DNA from: an uncultured Bacilli bacterium
Lineage (GTDB): Bacteria; Bacillota_I; Bacilli_A; RFN20; CAG-631
Assembly: GCA_934202505.1 (NCBI GenBank)
Contig: CAKPXW010000006.1
Span: forward strand, 1-31,684
DNA length: 31,684 nucleotides
Reading direction: 5' to 3'
Positions within the stretch are counted from its first letter, which is position 1; every line of letters begins with the position of its first letter. The notes beneath the pieces are model-generated. The model was not told the DNA's origin. It made no database searches and saw nothing but the letters and a program-made list of their open reading frames with translations. A program made the position numbers and the translations under genes. Of the stretch, positions 24,460-31,125 are shown piece by piece.

Positions 24460-24481
24460 TGTTATACTTTTTAAGAGGAAG
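24460..24481 (+). promoter_or_regulatory. Extended -10 promoter and SD of the Rossmann-fold gene
   Basis: TG-T-TATACT (24460-24468), then the SD region AAGAGGAAG (24473-24481), 11 bases before ATG 24493. The predicted RNA start near 24475 falls within the SD region. Confidence 0.45.
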
Positions 24482-24492
24482 TTGGTGATTAT

Positions 24493-25533
24493 ATGCAAAT
24501 TATCTTAAATAATATTGATAATTTACTAGATATTAACGACGAAAACAACTTTGTAATTGATGTTTGTAATGACTTTCTATTGAATAATTATACAGCAATT
24601 AATAGTAAGTCATTAAAAAATGATTCTATGTTTTCTATTTTTTTAAATGTTGAAGGAATAGATATAGATTCATATGAAAATGAATTATTAATAAAACATA
24701 ATGCTAATGTGTTTACAACTTTAAACATTCAACAATATATTAAAAACCCTTATTATTTGTCCATTAAACCTACACAAAGTAAAAATCTTAACATTGCTCT
24801 TACATATAATTATTATCAACCATTTGAACTATTTGCTTATGATGATATTTATATTGATTCTAATTATCAAGAATCAATGAGACTTGGATATTTTAAAGAA
24901 AAATTTCCTTATTTAGTTTTACTTGAAAAAAACAAAGTTTGGATGAGTATCACTCCCCACGAAATTAATACTATGCAAAAAAGTATTGATGAGGCTTTTG
25001 GCGATGTTTTAGTATATGGATTAGGACTTGGTTATTATCCTTTTATGTGTTCTTTAAAAAAAGATGTTAACAAAATTGTCATTATTGAAAAAGATAAACA
25101 TGTTATAGACATTTTCAAAAATAATATTTTGCCTTTTTTTAAATTTAAAGAAAAAATCATAATCATCCAAGAAGATGCTTTTAAATTTGCCAAAAAGCAA
25201 GAAAAATTTAATTATGCATTTGTTGATTTATGGCATGATGCAAGTGATGGACTTATTCCTTATATAAAATTATTAAAAGAAGAAGTTAGTAGCTGTAAAT
25301 ATTTTTATTGGATTGAAGATTCTATCATATCTCTTGTAAGAAAATGTTTGATTACTTTAATAGAAGAAACTTTTTATAATAATTATCAAAGTAAAATTAA
25401 TAATGATATTGATTTAGTAATTTCTAAAATGAATGATCTTTTAAAAGACTTAATTATTAAAAAAGAAGATGAATTATATAAAATTTTAGAAAGAGATTTT
25501 TTAAAGAAATTATTAAAAGATATTGAACTATAA
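24493..25533 (+). CDS. Methyltransferase-like Rossmann-fold protein of unknown function
   Basis: A 346-residue soluble protein. The C-terminal half has a class I SAM-dependent methyltransferase or spermidine synthase-like core: VLVYGLGLGYYPF (motif I glycines 176-180), an acidic residue ending strand 2 (Glu199 in IVIIEKDKHVI), and AFVDLWHDASDG (Asp245, Trp247-His248-Asp249) at the motif IV position. The N-terminal ~150 residues match nothing I recognise. I recall similar uncharacterised proteins in Bacillota but no function. It could bind SAM or another nucleotide. Monocistronic: own promoter, and a terminator overlapping the stop codon. Confidence 0.65.
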   Translation: MQIILNNIDNLLDINDENNFVIDVCNDFLLNNYTAINSKSLKNDSMFSIFLNVEGIDIDSYENELLIKHNANVFTTLNIQQYIKNPYYLSIKPTQSKNLNIALTYNYYQPFELFAYDDIYIDSNYQESMRLGYFKEKFPYLVLLEKNKVWMSITPHEINTMQKSIDEAFGDVLVYGLGLGYYPFMCSLKKDVNKIVIIEKDKHVIDIFKNNILPFFKFKEKIIIIQEDAFKFAKKQEKFNYAFVDLWHDASDGLIPYIKLLKEEVSSCKYFYWIEDSIISLVRKCLITLIEETFYNNYQSKINNDIDLVISKMNDLLKDLIIKKEDELYKILERDFLKKLLKDIEL

Positions 25534-25556
25534 GCACAAATTTTGTGCTTTTTTAT
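25532..25556 (+). terminator. Terminator overlapping the stop codon of the Rossmann-fold gene
   Basis: AAGCACAA (25532-25539) and TTGTGCTT (25543-25550) form an 8-bp stem with a tiny loop, followed by T residues. The first two stem bases are part of the TAA stop (25531-25533). Confidence 0.8.
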
Positions 25557-25602
25557 TTATTTTAAAATTTTATATATTATTTATAATATATAATTTAAAA
25601 AA

Positions 25603-25629
25603 TTAGCACTCAAGTATTGACAGTGCTAA
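25603..25629 (+). promoter_or_regulatory. CIRCE operator 1 (HrcA site) of hsp20
   Basis: TTAGCACTC (25603-25611), nine bases, CAGTGCTAA (25621-25629). It matches TTAGCACTC-N9-GAGTGCTAA with one mismatch in the right arm. It overlaps the -35 hexamer. Confidence 0.92.
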
Positions 25630-25644
25630 AAAGTGGTGTATAAT
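25617..25644 (+). promoter_or_regulatory. Sigma-A promoter of hsp20
   Basis: TTGACA (25617-25622), a 16-base spacer and TATAAT (25639-25644). The -35 lies within CIRCE 1, and the expected RNA start near 25651 falls within CIRCE 2. Confidence 0.85.
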
Positions 25645-25648
25645 ATAA

Positions 25649-25675
25649 TTAGCAATCGATAAAGAAGAGTGCTAA
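25649..25675 (+). promoter_or_regulatory. CIRCE operator 2 (HrcA site) of hsp20
   Basis: TTAGCAATC (25649-25657), nine bases, GAGTGCTAA (25667-25675). One mismatch, this time in the left arm. It covers the transcription start and abuts the SD AAAGGAGG. Confidence 0.9.
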
Positions 25676-25691
25676 AAGGAGGACAAAAATT

Positions 25692-26111
25692 ATGAGTAAT
25701 TATTTAAAAAGATTTGATAACAATCACGAGGACAACTTTTTTAATCAATTATTTAATCAATTAACTAGTGAGGAGGTAAGTACTATGTTAAGAACAGATA
25801 TAAAAGAAACAGAAAACAGTTATATTATTGAAACAGAGGTTCCAGGTTTAAAGAAAGAAGATATTAAGATTTCACTTGATCACAATTATTTAACAATTAT
25901 TGCTACAAGAAAAGAAGAAAAGGATGAAAAAGAAAATAATAAATATCTTCACAAAGAAAGATTCACAGGAACTTACAAACGTTCATTCTATGTTGGAGAG
26001 ATCAATAAAGATTCAATTTCAGCTAAATTTGATAATGGTATGTTAACTATCACTTTAACTAAAGAAGATCCAAAAGTAACTGATTCTAAACATATGATTG
26101 AAATCAATTAA
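25692..26111 (+). CDS. Small heat-shock protein, Hsp20/alpha-crystallin family
   Basis: A 139-residue sHSP. A short N-terminal arm (LKRFDNNHEDNFFNQLFNQL) is followed by the alpha-crystallin domain: TDIKETENSYIIETEVPGL, DIKISLDHNYLTI, FTGTYKRSFYVG and AKFDNGMLTITLTK (the A-x-x-x-n-GvL signature), ending HMIEIN. sHSPs are ATP-independent holdases that keep unfolding proteins soluble. Expression is almost certainly HrcA-controlled through two CIRCE elements. Besides the SD before ATG 25692 (AAAGGAGG), a second strong SD, AGGAGG at 25771-25776, lies 8 bases before the in-frame ATG at 25785. Initiation there would give a 108-residue form made only of the alpha-crystallin domain. Confidence 0.93.
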   Translation: MSNYLKRFDNNHEDNFFNQLFNQLTSEEVSTMLRTDIKETENSYIIETEVPGLKKEDIKISLDHNYLTIIATRKEEKDEKENNKYLHKERFTGTYKRSFYVGEINKDSISAKFDNGMLTITLTKEDPKVTDSKHMIEIN

Positions 26112-26117
26112 TTATAT

Positions 26118-26153
26118 AAAAAAAGAAATAGGCAGCCGTTTGCGACTGCCTAT
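26118..26153 (-). terminator. Terminator of coaD, containing its stop codon; also lies after hsp20
   Basis: ATAGGCAG (26128-26135) and CTGCCTAT (26146-26153) form an 8-bp stem with a possible inner CG/CG pairing. On the minus strand it is followed by a T-rich tract (plus-strand A-run 26118-26127) and includes the coaD TAG stop (26152-26150). Confidence 0.75.
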
Positions 26154-26635
26154 AATCGTTCTTTAAGTTTTTTTTCTATTTCATCTTTTATGCAAGATGG
26201 TACATAAGGAGAAATATCTGAGCCAAAAGAAACAAGTTCTTTAATTGAAGATGATGATAAAAACAAATTATTTGCTGATGGAAATAAAAGCAAGGTTTCA
26301 ATATTATGATTAATTGCTTGGTTAAATTGATACAATTGCATTTCATTATCAAAATCATTATGATTTCTAAGGCCTCTTATCATAGCTGCTGCATTAACTT
26401 TTGTAGCAAAAGTTAATACTAATTCTTTAGAAGCAACAACTTCCACATTTTTTATATCTTGACAAGCTTTTTTTACTAACTCTATCCTTTCTTGTTCGGA
26501 AAAAACGTATTTTTTACTAGGGTTTAAAGATACAAGAACATATAGTTTTTCAAAAATTTTACTTGCTCTTTTTATAATATCAAGATGTCCATTAGAAATA
26601 GGATCAAAGGATCCTGGATAAACAGCTATTTTCAT
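26150..26635 (-). CDS. coaD: Phosphopantetheine adenylyltransferase
   Basis: A 161-residue nucleotidyltransferase with family motifs: YPGSFDPISNGHLDII at the N-terminus (the GHxD/TxGH-type ATP site), VSLNPSKKYVFS, MIRGLRNHNDFDNEMQLYQFN, and the C-terminal SSSSIKEL. It transfers AMP from ATP to 4'-phosphopantetheine, the penultimate step of coenzyme A synthesis. The frequent partner rsmD is not present. Instead a P-loop gene sits upstream, overlapping by one base (TAATG), so coaD is the second gene of a coupled pair. Confidence 0.95.
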   Translation of the reverse strand: MKIAVYPGSFDPISNGHLDIIKRASKIFEKLYVLVSLNPSKKYVFSEQERIELVKKACQDIKNVEVVASKELVLTFATKVNAAAMIRGLRNHNDFDNEMQLYQFNQAINHNIETLLLFPSANNLFLSSSSIKELVSFGSDISPYVPSCIKDEIEKKLKERL

Positions 26636-27138
26636 TATTTCACCTCTTTTAAAAACTTTTTCATTTGTTTTCTATTTTTTAAAATATAAACTTCTTGGTT
26701 AGTACTTTTTAGATAATTCAGTATTCTTATTCTACTTGTTTTATAAAATCTTATAAAAACCCATGATAAATAATCTTTTGTAAGCTTTTCATCGCATAAA
26801 TCGTTTCTTGAATCGCGATGTTTTCCTTTATATTTAAAATATCTTTTTATAACCGAAAAAAAGCAGGTAAATCTATTAATATCAAGAAAGAAAATTGTAT
26901 CAGCCTCTATAAATCTTTCAGGAACTTTTTTTAAAAAATTTCCATCTAAAATCCAATTATCTTTTTTCATAAATTCAAGAATAGTTTCCTCAATTTTTTT
27001 CTTTTCTTGTTCTGTCCAATTATGTTTATAAACAATAGTATCTAAATGAAGGTAATCATAATTAAGTTTTTTAGCTAATGCTGCTGTAAAAGTAGATTTC
27101 CCTGAGCCAGAATTGCCCAAAACTAAAATTTTATGCAT
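26635..27138 (-). CDS. P-loop nucleoside-kinase-like ATPase (FlaR / 'topology modulation protein' type)
   Basis: A 167-residue protein with Walker A GNSGSGKST (8-16), HLDTIVYKHNW, WILDGNFLKKVPERF with the LDGN motif, and FFLDINRFTCFFSVIKRYF. This matches the small adenylate-kinase-like proteins annotated as FlaR or DNA topology modulation protein, whose biochemical role is poorly defined. Strong SD (AAGGAGGT) before ATG 27138. It is cotranscribed with coaD through a one-base overlap. Function uncertain; a nucleotide or small-molecule kinase is plausible. Confidence 0.75.
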   Translation of the reverse strand: MHKILVLGNSGSGKSTFTAALAKKLNYDYLHLDTIVYKHNWTEQEKKKIEETILEFMKKDNWILDGNFLKKVPERFIEADTIFFLDINRFTCFFSVIKRYFKYKGKHRDSRNDLCDEKLTKDYLSWVFIRFYKTSRIRILNYLKSTNQEVYILKNRKQMKKFLKEVK

Positions 27139-27202
27139 ATTTTTACCTCCTTTATAAATTATACACTAATTTATAATAAAAGTTTAATATTTTTTCCTAG
27201 TG

Positions 27203-27224
27203 TGTTATAATTTTCAAAAGGGAG
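27203..27224 (+). promoter_or_regulatory. Extended -10 promoter and SD of the PHP gene
   Basis: TG-T-TATAAT (27203-27211) and SD AAAGGGAG (27217-27224). The expected leader is about 16 nt to ATG 27234. The in-frame TTG at 27225 abuts the SD and is not the start. Confidence 0.5.
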
Positions 27225-27233
27225 TTGATAAAT

Positions 27234-28016
27234 ATGATTAACTATCATGGTCATACCAAAAGATGTCATCATGCTATTGGCGAAGATGAAGAATATGTTT
27301 TAAATGCCATTGAAGGTGGCTATGATGCAATTGGGTTTACTGATCATGTTATGCTTCCTGGTTTTAAAGAACAAGGTGTTAGAGCTCTTTATGAAAAAAA
27401 AGATGAATATTTATCTTCCGTTAAAGATTTAAAAGAAAAGTATAAAAACATAATAACTATTTATGTAGGATTTGAATGTGAATGGGATAAATCTTTCACT
27501 TCTTATTACAAATCATTATTAGATTCAAAACAAGTTGATTATTTAATTTTTGGTAATCATTACTTATATATTACTAACGATTCTTTTGTTTGGAAACAAG
27601 AACCAACAAATAAATATTTAAGACGTTATAGAGATTATGCAATTGAAGCATTAAATTCTAAACTATTTAAAATTATGGCACATCCTGATTTATTTATGAA
27701 TGATGTTTTAAAATGGAATAAAACTTGTAAAGAAATTTCATATGAAATTTGTAAAGTGGCTAAGCAAAATAATGTGGCATTAGAATTAAATGCAGGTTGT
27801 ATCGTTTCGGAAGGAAAAAGATTAATTGGTAATGAATATCGTTATCGTTACCCTTATGAAAAATTTTGGCGTATTGCCAAAAAAGTTGGTAACACAATAG
27901 TTATAGGCATGGATGTACACAATCCAAAAACATATATTTTAAAAGAAAAAAGAAAAGAAGTTGAATTATTTGCAAAAAAACTTCGCCTTACAATTATTGA
28001 CAATTTAAATATATAA
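27234..28016 (+). CDS. PHP-domain phosphoesterase (histidinol-phosphatase HisK/HisJ-like)
   Basis: About 260 residues with PHP metal-site motifs in order: HGH and CHHA at the N-terminus (His5, His7, His12, His13), GFTDHVMLPG, a Glu in GFECEWD, GNHYLY, AHPDLF, and a terminal GMDVHNPK Asp/His pair. This fits the histidinol-phosphate phosphatase subfamily of PHP proteins, which use three metal ions to hydrolyse phosphate monoesters. No other histidine-biosynthesis gene is in the window, so histidinol phosphate as substrate is uncertain. The next gene starts 27 bases later and may be cotranscribed. Confidence 0.85.
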   Translation: MINYHGHTKRCHHAIGEDEEYVLNAIEGGYDAIGFTDHVMLPGFKEQGVRALYEKKDEYLSSVKDLKEKYKNIITIYVGFECEWDKSFTSYYKSLLDSKQVDYLIFGNHYLYITNDSFVWKQEPTNKYLRRYRDYAIEALNSKLFKIMAHPDLFMNDVLKWNKTCKEISYEICKVAKQNNVALELNAGCIVSEGKRLIGNEYRYRYPYEKFWRIAKKVGNTIVIGMDVHNPKTYILKEKRKEVELFAKKLRLTIIDNLNI

Positions 28017-28043
28017 AAAATATAAAGGAAGGAGAAAATTTAA

Positions 28044-29195
28044 ATGGCACAAGACAAAGAGCAATTAATGATAAGCAAAATTGATGAAAATTTGTTTGAA
28101 GTTTTTTGGGGACAATATGGCGATAAAATCAACCTAAATAAAGATTTTATAAAAAAAGTTTTTTTAAATGTAGATTATCGGTATAAGAAAATAATTAGTG
28201 ATTCTTCTGTCTCTGATGTTTTATTAAAAAATGTCGGCATTTTTGATATGGTTAATTATATTTGTGCCGAGCATAAATTCCATTTAGAACTTATTAAACC
28301 AGAGTTTATCCCCAAAGTAGAATCTGACAAAGAATATTTTGTCCAATTATCTAATATTTGTATTGACAAATTAATTACAAATGAATTTTTAAATGTAGAT
28401 GCTAAATCAGTTATAAGCAAATATAATGTTGAAACATCCGTTTTAACTATGTATATTAATAGATTATTTCATTTAATGTCCCAATGTAAACTTGATAACT
28501 CAAGTGCAAAACAACGACTTCAATTCGATATTTTTGCAAAATGTTTCATGCTTATTAAATCAACTTTAAACCAATTATGTGAAGGACTTGAAACTGAAGC
28601 AATGAGTTCTTGGAGAACATTTCATGAATTACTATGTGTTCTTTGTGTAATAACAAAAGGCGATGAAAAAGTAAGTCAAGCTTATTTTAGACATTTAAAA
28701 TATGGAGCTTATAGTCGTGGTGAAATCACAAATCCTGAAGAAGTTGAAAAAATTCAACAAATGATGGAACAAGATATGCAAGCATTAGAAGTAAAAAAGT
28801 CCAACAAAGAAAAATTTATAAATTATGGATGGATTCATTGGGCTTTTAAAAGATATAACGATGAAGAAGTTAAGATGAATTTTTTAGGTGGTTTGCAAAA
28901 AGTTGCTGATTTAACTGAATATAAAAAATACTATGAAATTGCCTCTGATGTTACTCATTCTACTCCATTACTTGTTTATGCTGATAAAAAGAAAATAACT
29001 ACAATAACTCTAAAAGTTACTTACCAATCTTTTTTCAAAATAGAAAGTATGTTTTGTGATTTTTGTAATAAGACTTTAAATATGACAATACAAAATTCTG
29101 CTGCTTTTTCTGATTATTTAAAATTTAGAAGCTTATATAAACCAAAAGTTGAAATTATCTTCAATAGAATATTATCTTTAAATACGCTAAATTAA
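28044..29195 (+). CDS. Uncharacterised helical protein, DUF5677-like
   Basis: A 383-residue, mostly helical soluble protein with a strong SD (GGAAGGAG). The middle part (about 180-310) contains ETEAMSSWRTFHELLCVLCV, AYFRHLKYGAY, then NYGWIHWAF and YEIASDVTHSTP. This resembles the 'Arg-x-x-x-Glu then His' helices of DUF5677 proteins, which I recall as uncharacterised and often near defence or accessory genes. I cannot confirm the family without a profile search and assign no function. It follows the PHP gene by 27 bases and ends in a terminator whose loop holds its stop codon. Confidence 0.55.
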   Translation: MAQDKEQLMISKIDENLFEVFWGQYGDKINLNKDFIKKVFLNVDYRYKKIISDSSVSDVLLKNVGIFDMVNYICAEHKFHLELIKPEFIPKVESDKEYFVQLSNICIDKLITNEFLNVDAKSVISKYNVETSVLTMYINRLFHLMSQCKLDNSSAKQRLQFDIFAKCFMLIKSTLNQLCEGLETEAMSSWRTFHELLCVLCVITKGDEKVSQAYFRHLKYGAYSRGEITNPEEVEKIQQMMEQDMQALEVKKSNKEKFINYGWIHWAFKRYNDEEVKMNFLGGLQKVADLTEYKKYYEIASDVTHSTPLLVYADKKKITTITLKVTYQSFFKIESMFCDFCNKTLNMTIQNSAAFSDYLKFRSLYKPKVEIIFNRILSLNTLN

Positions 29196-29216
29196 AAAGC
29201 GTATTTTTTATTTTAT
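29181..29216 (+). terminator. Terminator of the DUF5677-like gene
   Basis: AATACGCT (29181-29188) pairs with AGCGTATT (29198-29205), then a T-rich tract to about 29216. The TAA stop (29193-29195) is in the loop. Confidence 0.8.
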
Positions 29217-29249
29217 TTTTTCATATATCATAATAGGTGATTTATTTTT

Positions 29250-30512
29250 ATGAAGAAAAAATATTTAATAACTGGTGGGCAAACTTTAAATGGTACAGTT
29301 AAAATTCAAGGTAGCAAAAACGCCTCTTTGCCTATAATTGTAGCTTCAATTATGTGCAAAGATAAGATATTACTAACTAATGTTCCAAGAATAAAAGATG
29401 TTTATGCTTTATTAAACATCTTAAGATATTTAAATTGTGAAGTCACTTTTATTGATAATGATTTATATATTAATTCTACTAATTTAGAATACAAAGACTT
29501 ATTAATTAATCCTGTAAAAGAATTTCGTGCTTCATATTATTGTATTGGGGCTTTTTTAGCATTATTTAAAAAAGTTAAAATTTATTACCCTGGTGGATGC
29601 AAAATTGGTTTAAGGCCTATTGATCAACATTTAAAAGGATTTTATTTATTAGGAGCAACTATACTAAATAAAAATGATGTCTTAGATGGATTTTGTAATG
29701 AATTACAAGGAACGGAAATCGAACTAGATATTAATTCTGTTGGAGCAACTATAAACATTATTTTATCAGCGATTTTAGCTAGTGGAAAAACAATTATTAA
29801 AAATGCTGCTTGTGAGCCAGAAATCGTTGATTTTTGCAACTTTTTAAAGAAAATGGGAGCAGACATAATTGGTGAAGGAACTAATGTTATAATTATAAAT
29901 GGCGTAAAGAAACTTATTCCTTGTTCTTATAAAATTATGCCAGATCGTATTGTAGCTGGAACATTTTTAATATATGGTGCTGCTATTTCAAATAAATTAA
30001 CTTTACTTGAAATAAAAAAATCTGACTTAAATGCTCTAATTAATGCTTTAATTAATATAGGTGTTAATATGGATATTAAAGACGAAAGTATCACTATTTA
30101 TAAATCAAATAATTTAAAAGGTATAGTATTATCTACTGGAATTTATCCATTATTTCCTAGCGATTTACAACAAATACTATCAATTTTATTATTAAAAGTT
30201 CAAGGGAATTCTATTATTGAAGAAAGGCTTTTTGAAAAGCGATTTTCTCATTTGAAAGAATTAAGTAAAATGGGTGCCTCATATTTTGTCTATAATAATA
30301 AAGCCTTACTTATTGATTGTCCTTTTAAAAATGCCACTTTAGAATGTAATGATTTAAGAGGAGGAGCAGCACTTCTTCTAGCCTGTTTACTAGCAAATGG
30401 AAATTCAACTCTTAAAAATATTGAATATATTGAAAGAGGATATGAAAACATTGTAAACATATTAAATGGATTAGGTGGAAAAATAATAGAGGAAGAATAT
30501 GAAGAAGCTTAA
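29250..30512 (+). CDS. murA: UDP-N-acetylglucosamine 1-carboxyvinyltransferase
   Basis: A 420-residue EPSP-synthase-fold enzyme of normal MurA length. Lys23 and Asn24 are in GSKNASLP, and the active-site loop YPGGCKIGLRP has the catalytic Cys117, the residue targeted by fosfomycin. LDINSVGATINIILSA and YPLFPSDLQQ (catalytic Asp) follow, and the protein ends LDCPFKNATLE then DLRGGAALLLAC with an ERGYENIVN segment. It transfers enolpyruvate from PEP to UDP-GlcNAc, the first committed step of peptidoglycan, so the organism is walled. SD AGGTGA before ATG 29250. Its last 14 bases overlap the next gene. Confidence 0.94.
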   Translation: MKKKYLITGGQTLNGTVKIQGSKNASLPIIVASIMCKDKILLTNVPRIKDVYALLNILRYLNCEVTFIDNDLYINSTNLEYKDLLINPVKEFRASYYCIGAFLALFKKVKIYYPGGCKIGLRPIDQHLKGFYLLGATILNKNDVLDGFCNELQGTEIELDINSVGATINIILSAILASGKTIIKNAACEPEIVDFCNFLKKMGADIIGEGTNVIIINGVKKLIPCSYKIMPDRIVAGTFLIYGAAISNKLTLLEIKKSDLNALINALINIGVNMDIKDESITIYKSNNLKGIVLSTGIYPLFPSDLQQILSILLLKVQGNSIIEERLFEKRFSHLKELSKMGASYFVYNNKALLIDCPFKNATLECNDLRGGAALLLACLLANGNSTLKNIEYIERGYENIVNILNGLGGKIIEEEYEEA

Positions 30513-31074
30513 AATAATTAATATCATTTTAATTATCATTTCTCTTATTCTTTTATCACTAATATACTTCAAGAAAAGGCAAGAAATAAAAGGTATAGCT
30601 TATGGAAATGATGTAAATTATGATTATAAAGATTTTGATAATTGTAATAAATTATTTCTTTCGAATAATACCTGCTATGAATTACTTGATATGCTAAATA
30701 AAAATGTTAGTAAAGTAAATAATGGAAAACTTGAAACAATATCTTCTTTATTAAAAAAAAGCAATTATGTTATATTACAACTTGGAAAAGAAGATTTTAA
30801 AAGAGTAATTGAATTAAATGAATATACTAACAATTTAATTTATGATCAAGATATTCTTGTAAGAAATAAAGACTTATTTTTAAATTTTTATAGCGAAATA
30901 ATCAATAAAATTTATACAATCAATGAAAGTATCAATATATTCACATTACAATTAAATAACCCATATTATGTTGATGATGAATATATTAAGAATTTCTTTT
31001 TTGAAATCAATAATGAAATAAGCCATATTAGCTTGCAAAAAAAGTGCACCTATCTTTTATTTAATAATAATTGA
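30499..31074 (+). CDS. Membrane-anchored extracytoplasmic protein, possible degenerate SGNH-hydrolase fold
   Basis: A 191-residue protein with an N-terminal hydrophobic anchor (about residues 5-24, IINIILIIISLILLSLIYF) followed by a basic stop and an outside domain of about 165 residues. The order AYGNDVNYDY, CYELLDMLN, LLKKSNYVILQLGKEDF faintly recalls GDSL/SGNH hydrolases of related bacteria (GDS, then SIGxND), but the catalytic GDS Ser and the ND Asn are not evident, so it may be inactive or unrelated. It starts 14 bases inside murA with SD AGAGGAAG, implying coupled expression with peptidoglycan synthesis. Function unknown. Confidence 0.55.
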   Translation: MKKLKIINIILIIISLILLSLIYFKKRQEIKGIAYGNDVNYDYKDFDNCNKLFLSNNTCYELLDMLNKNVSKVNNGKLETISSLLKKSNYVILQLGKEDFKRVIELNEYTNNLIYDQDILVRNKDLFLNFYSEIINKIYTINESINIFTLQLNNPYYVDDEYIKNFFFEINNEISHISLQKKCTYLLFNNN

Positions 31075-31090
31075 AATTATTATTAACAAA

Positions 31091-31118
31091 TGATATAATG
31101 GATTTATATGTTAGGAGG
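31091..31118 (+). promoter_or_regulatory. Extended -10 promoter and SD of the Bax-inhibitor-1 gene
   Basis: TG-A-TATAAT (31091-31099) and SD TTAGGAGG ending at 31118, 7 bases before ATG 31126. The expected leader is about 20 nt. Confidence 0.55.
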
Positions 31119-31125
31119 TAACATT

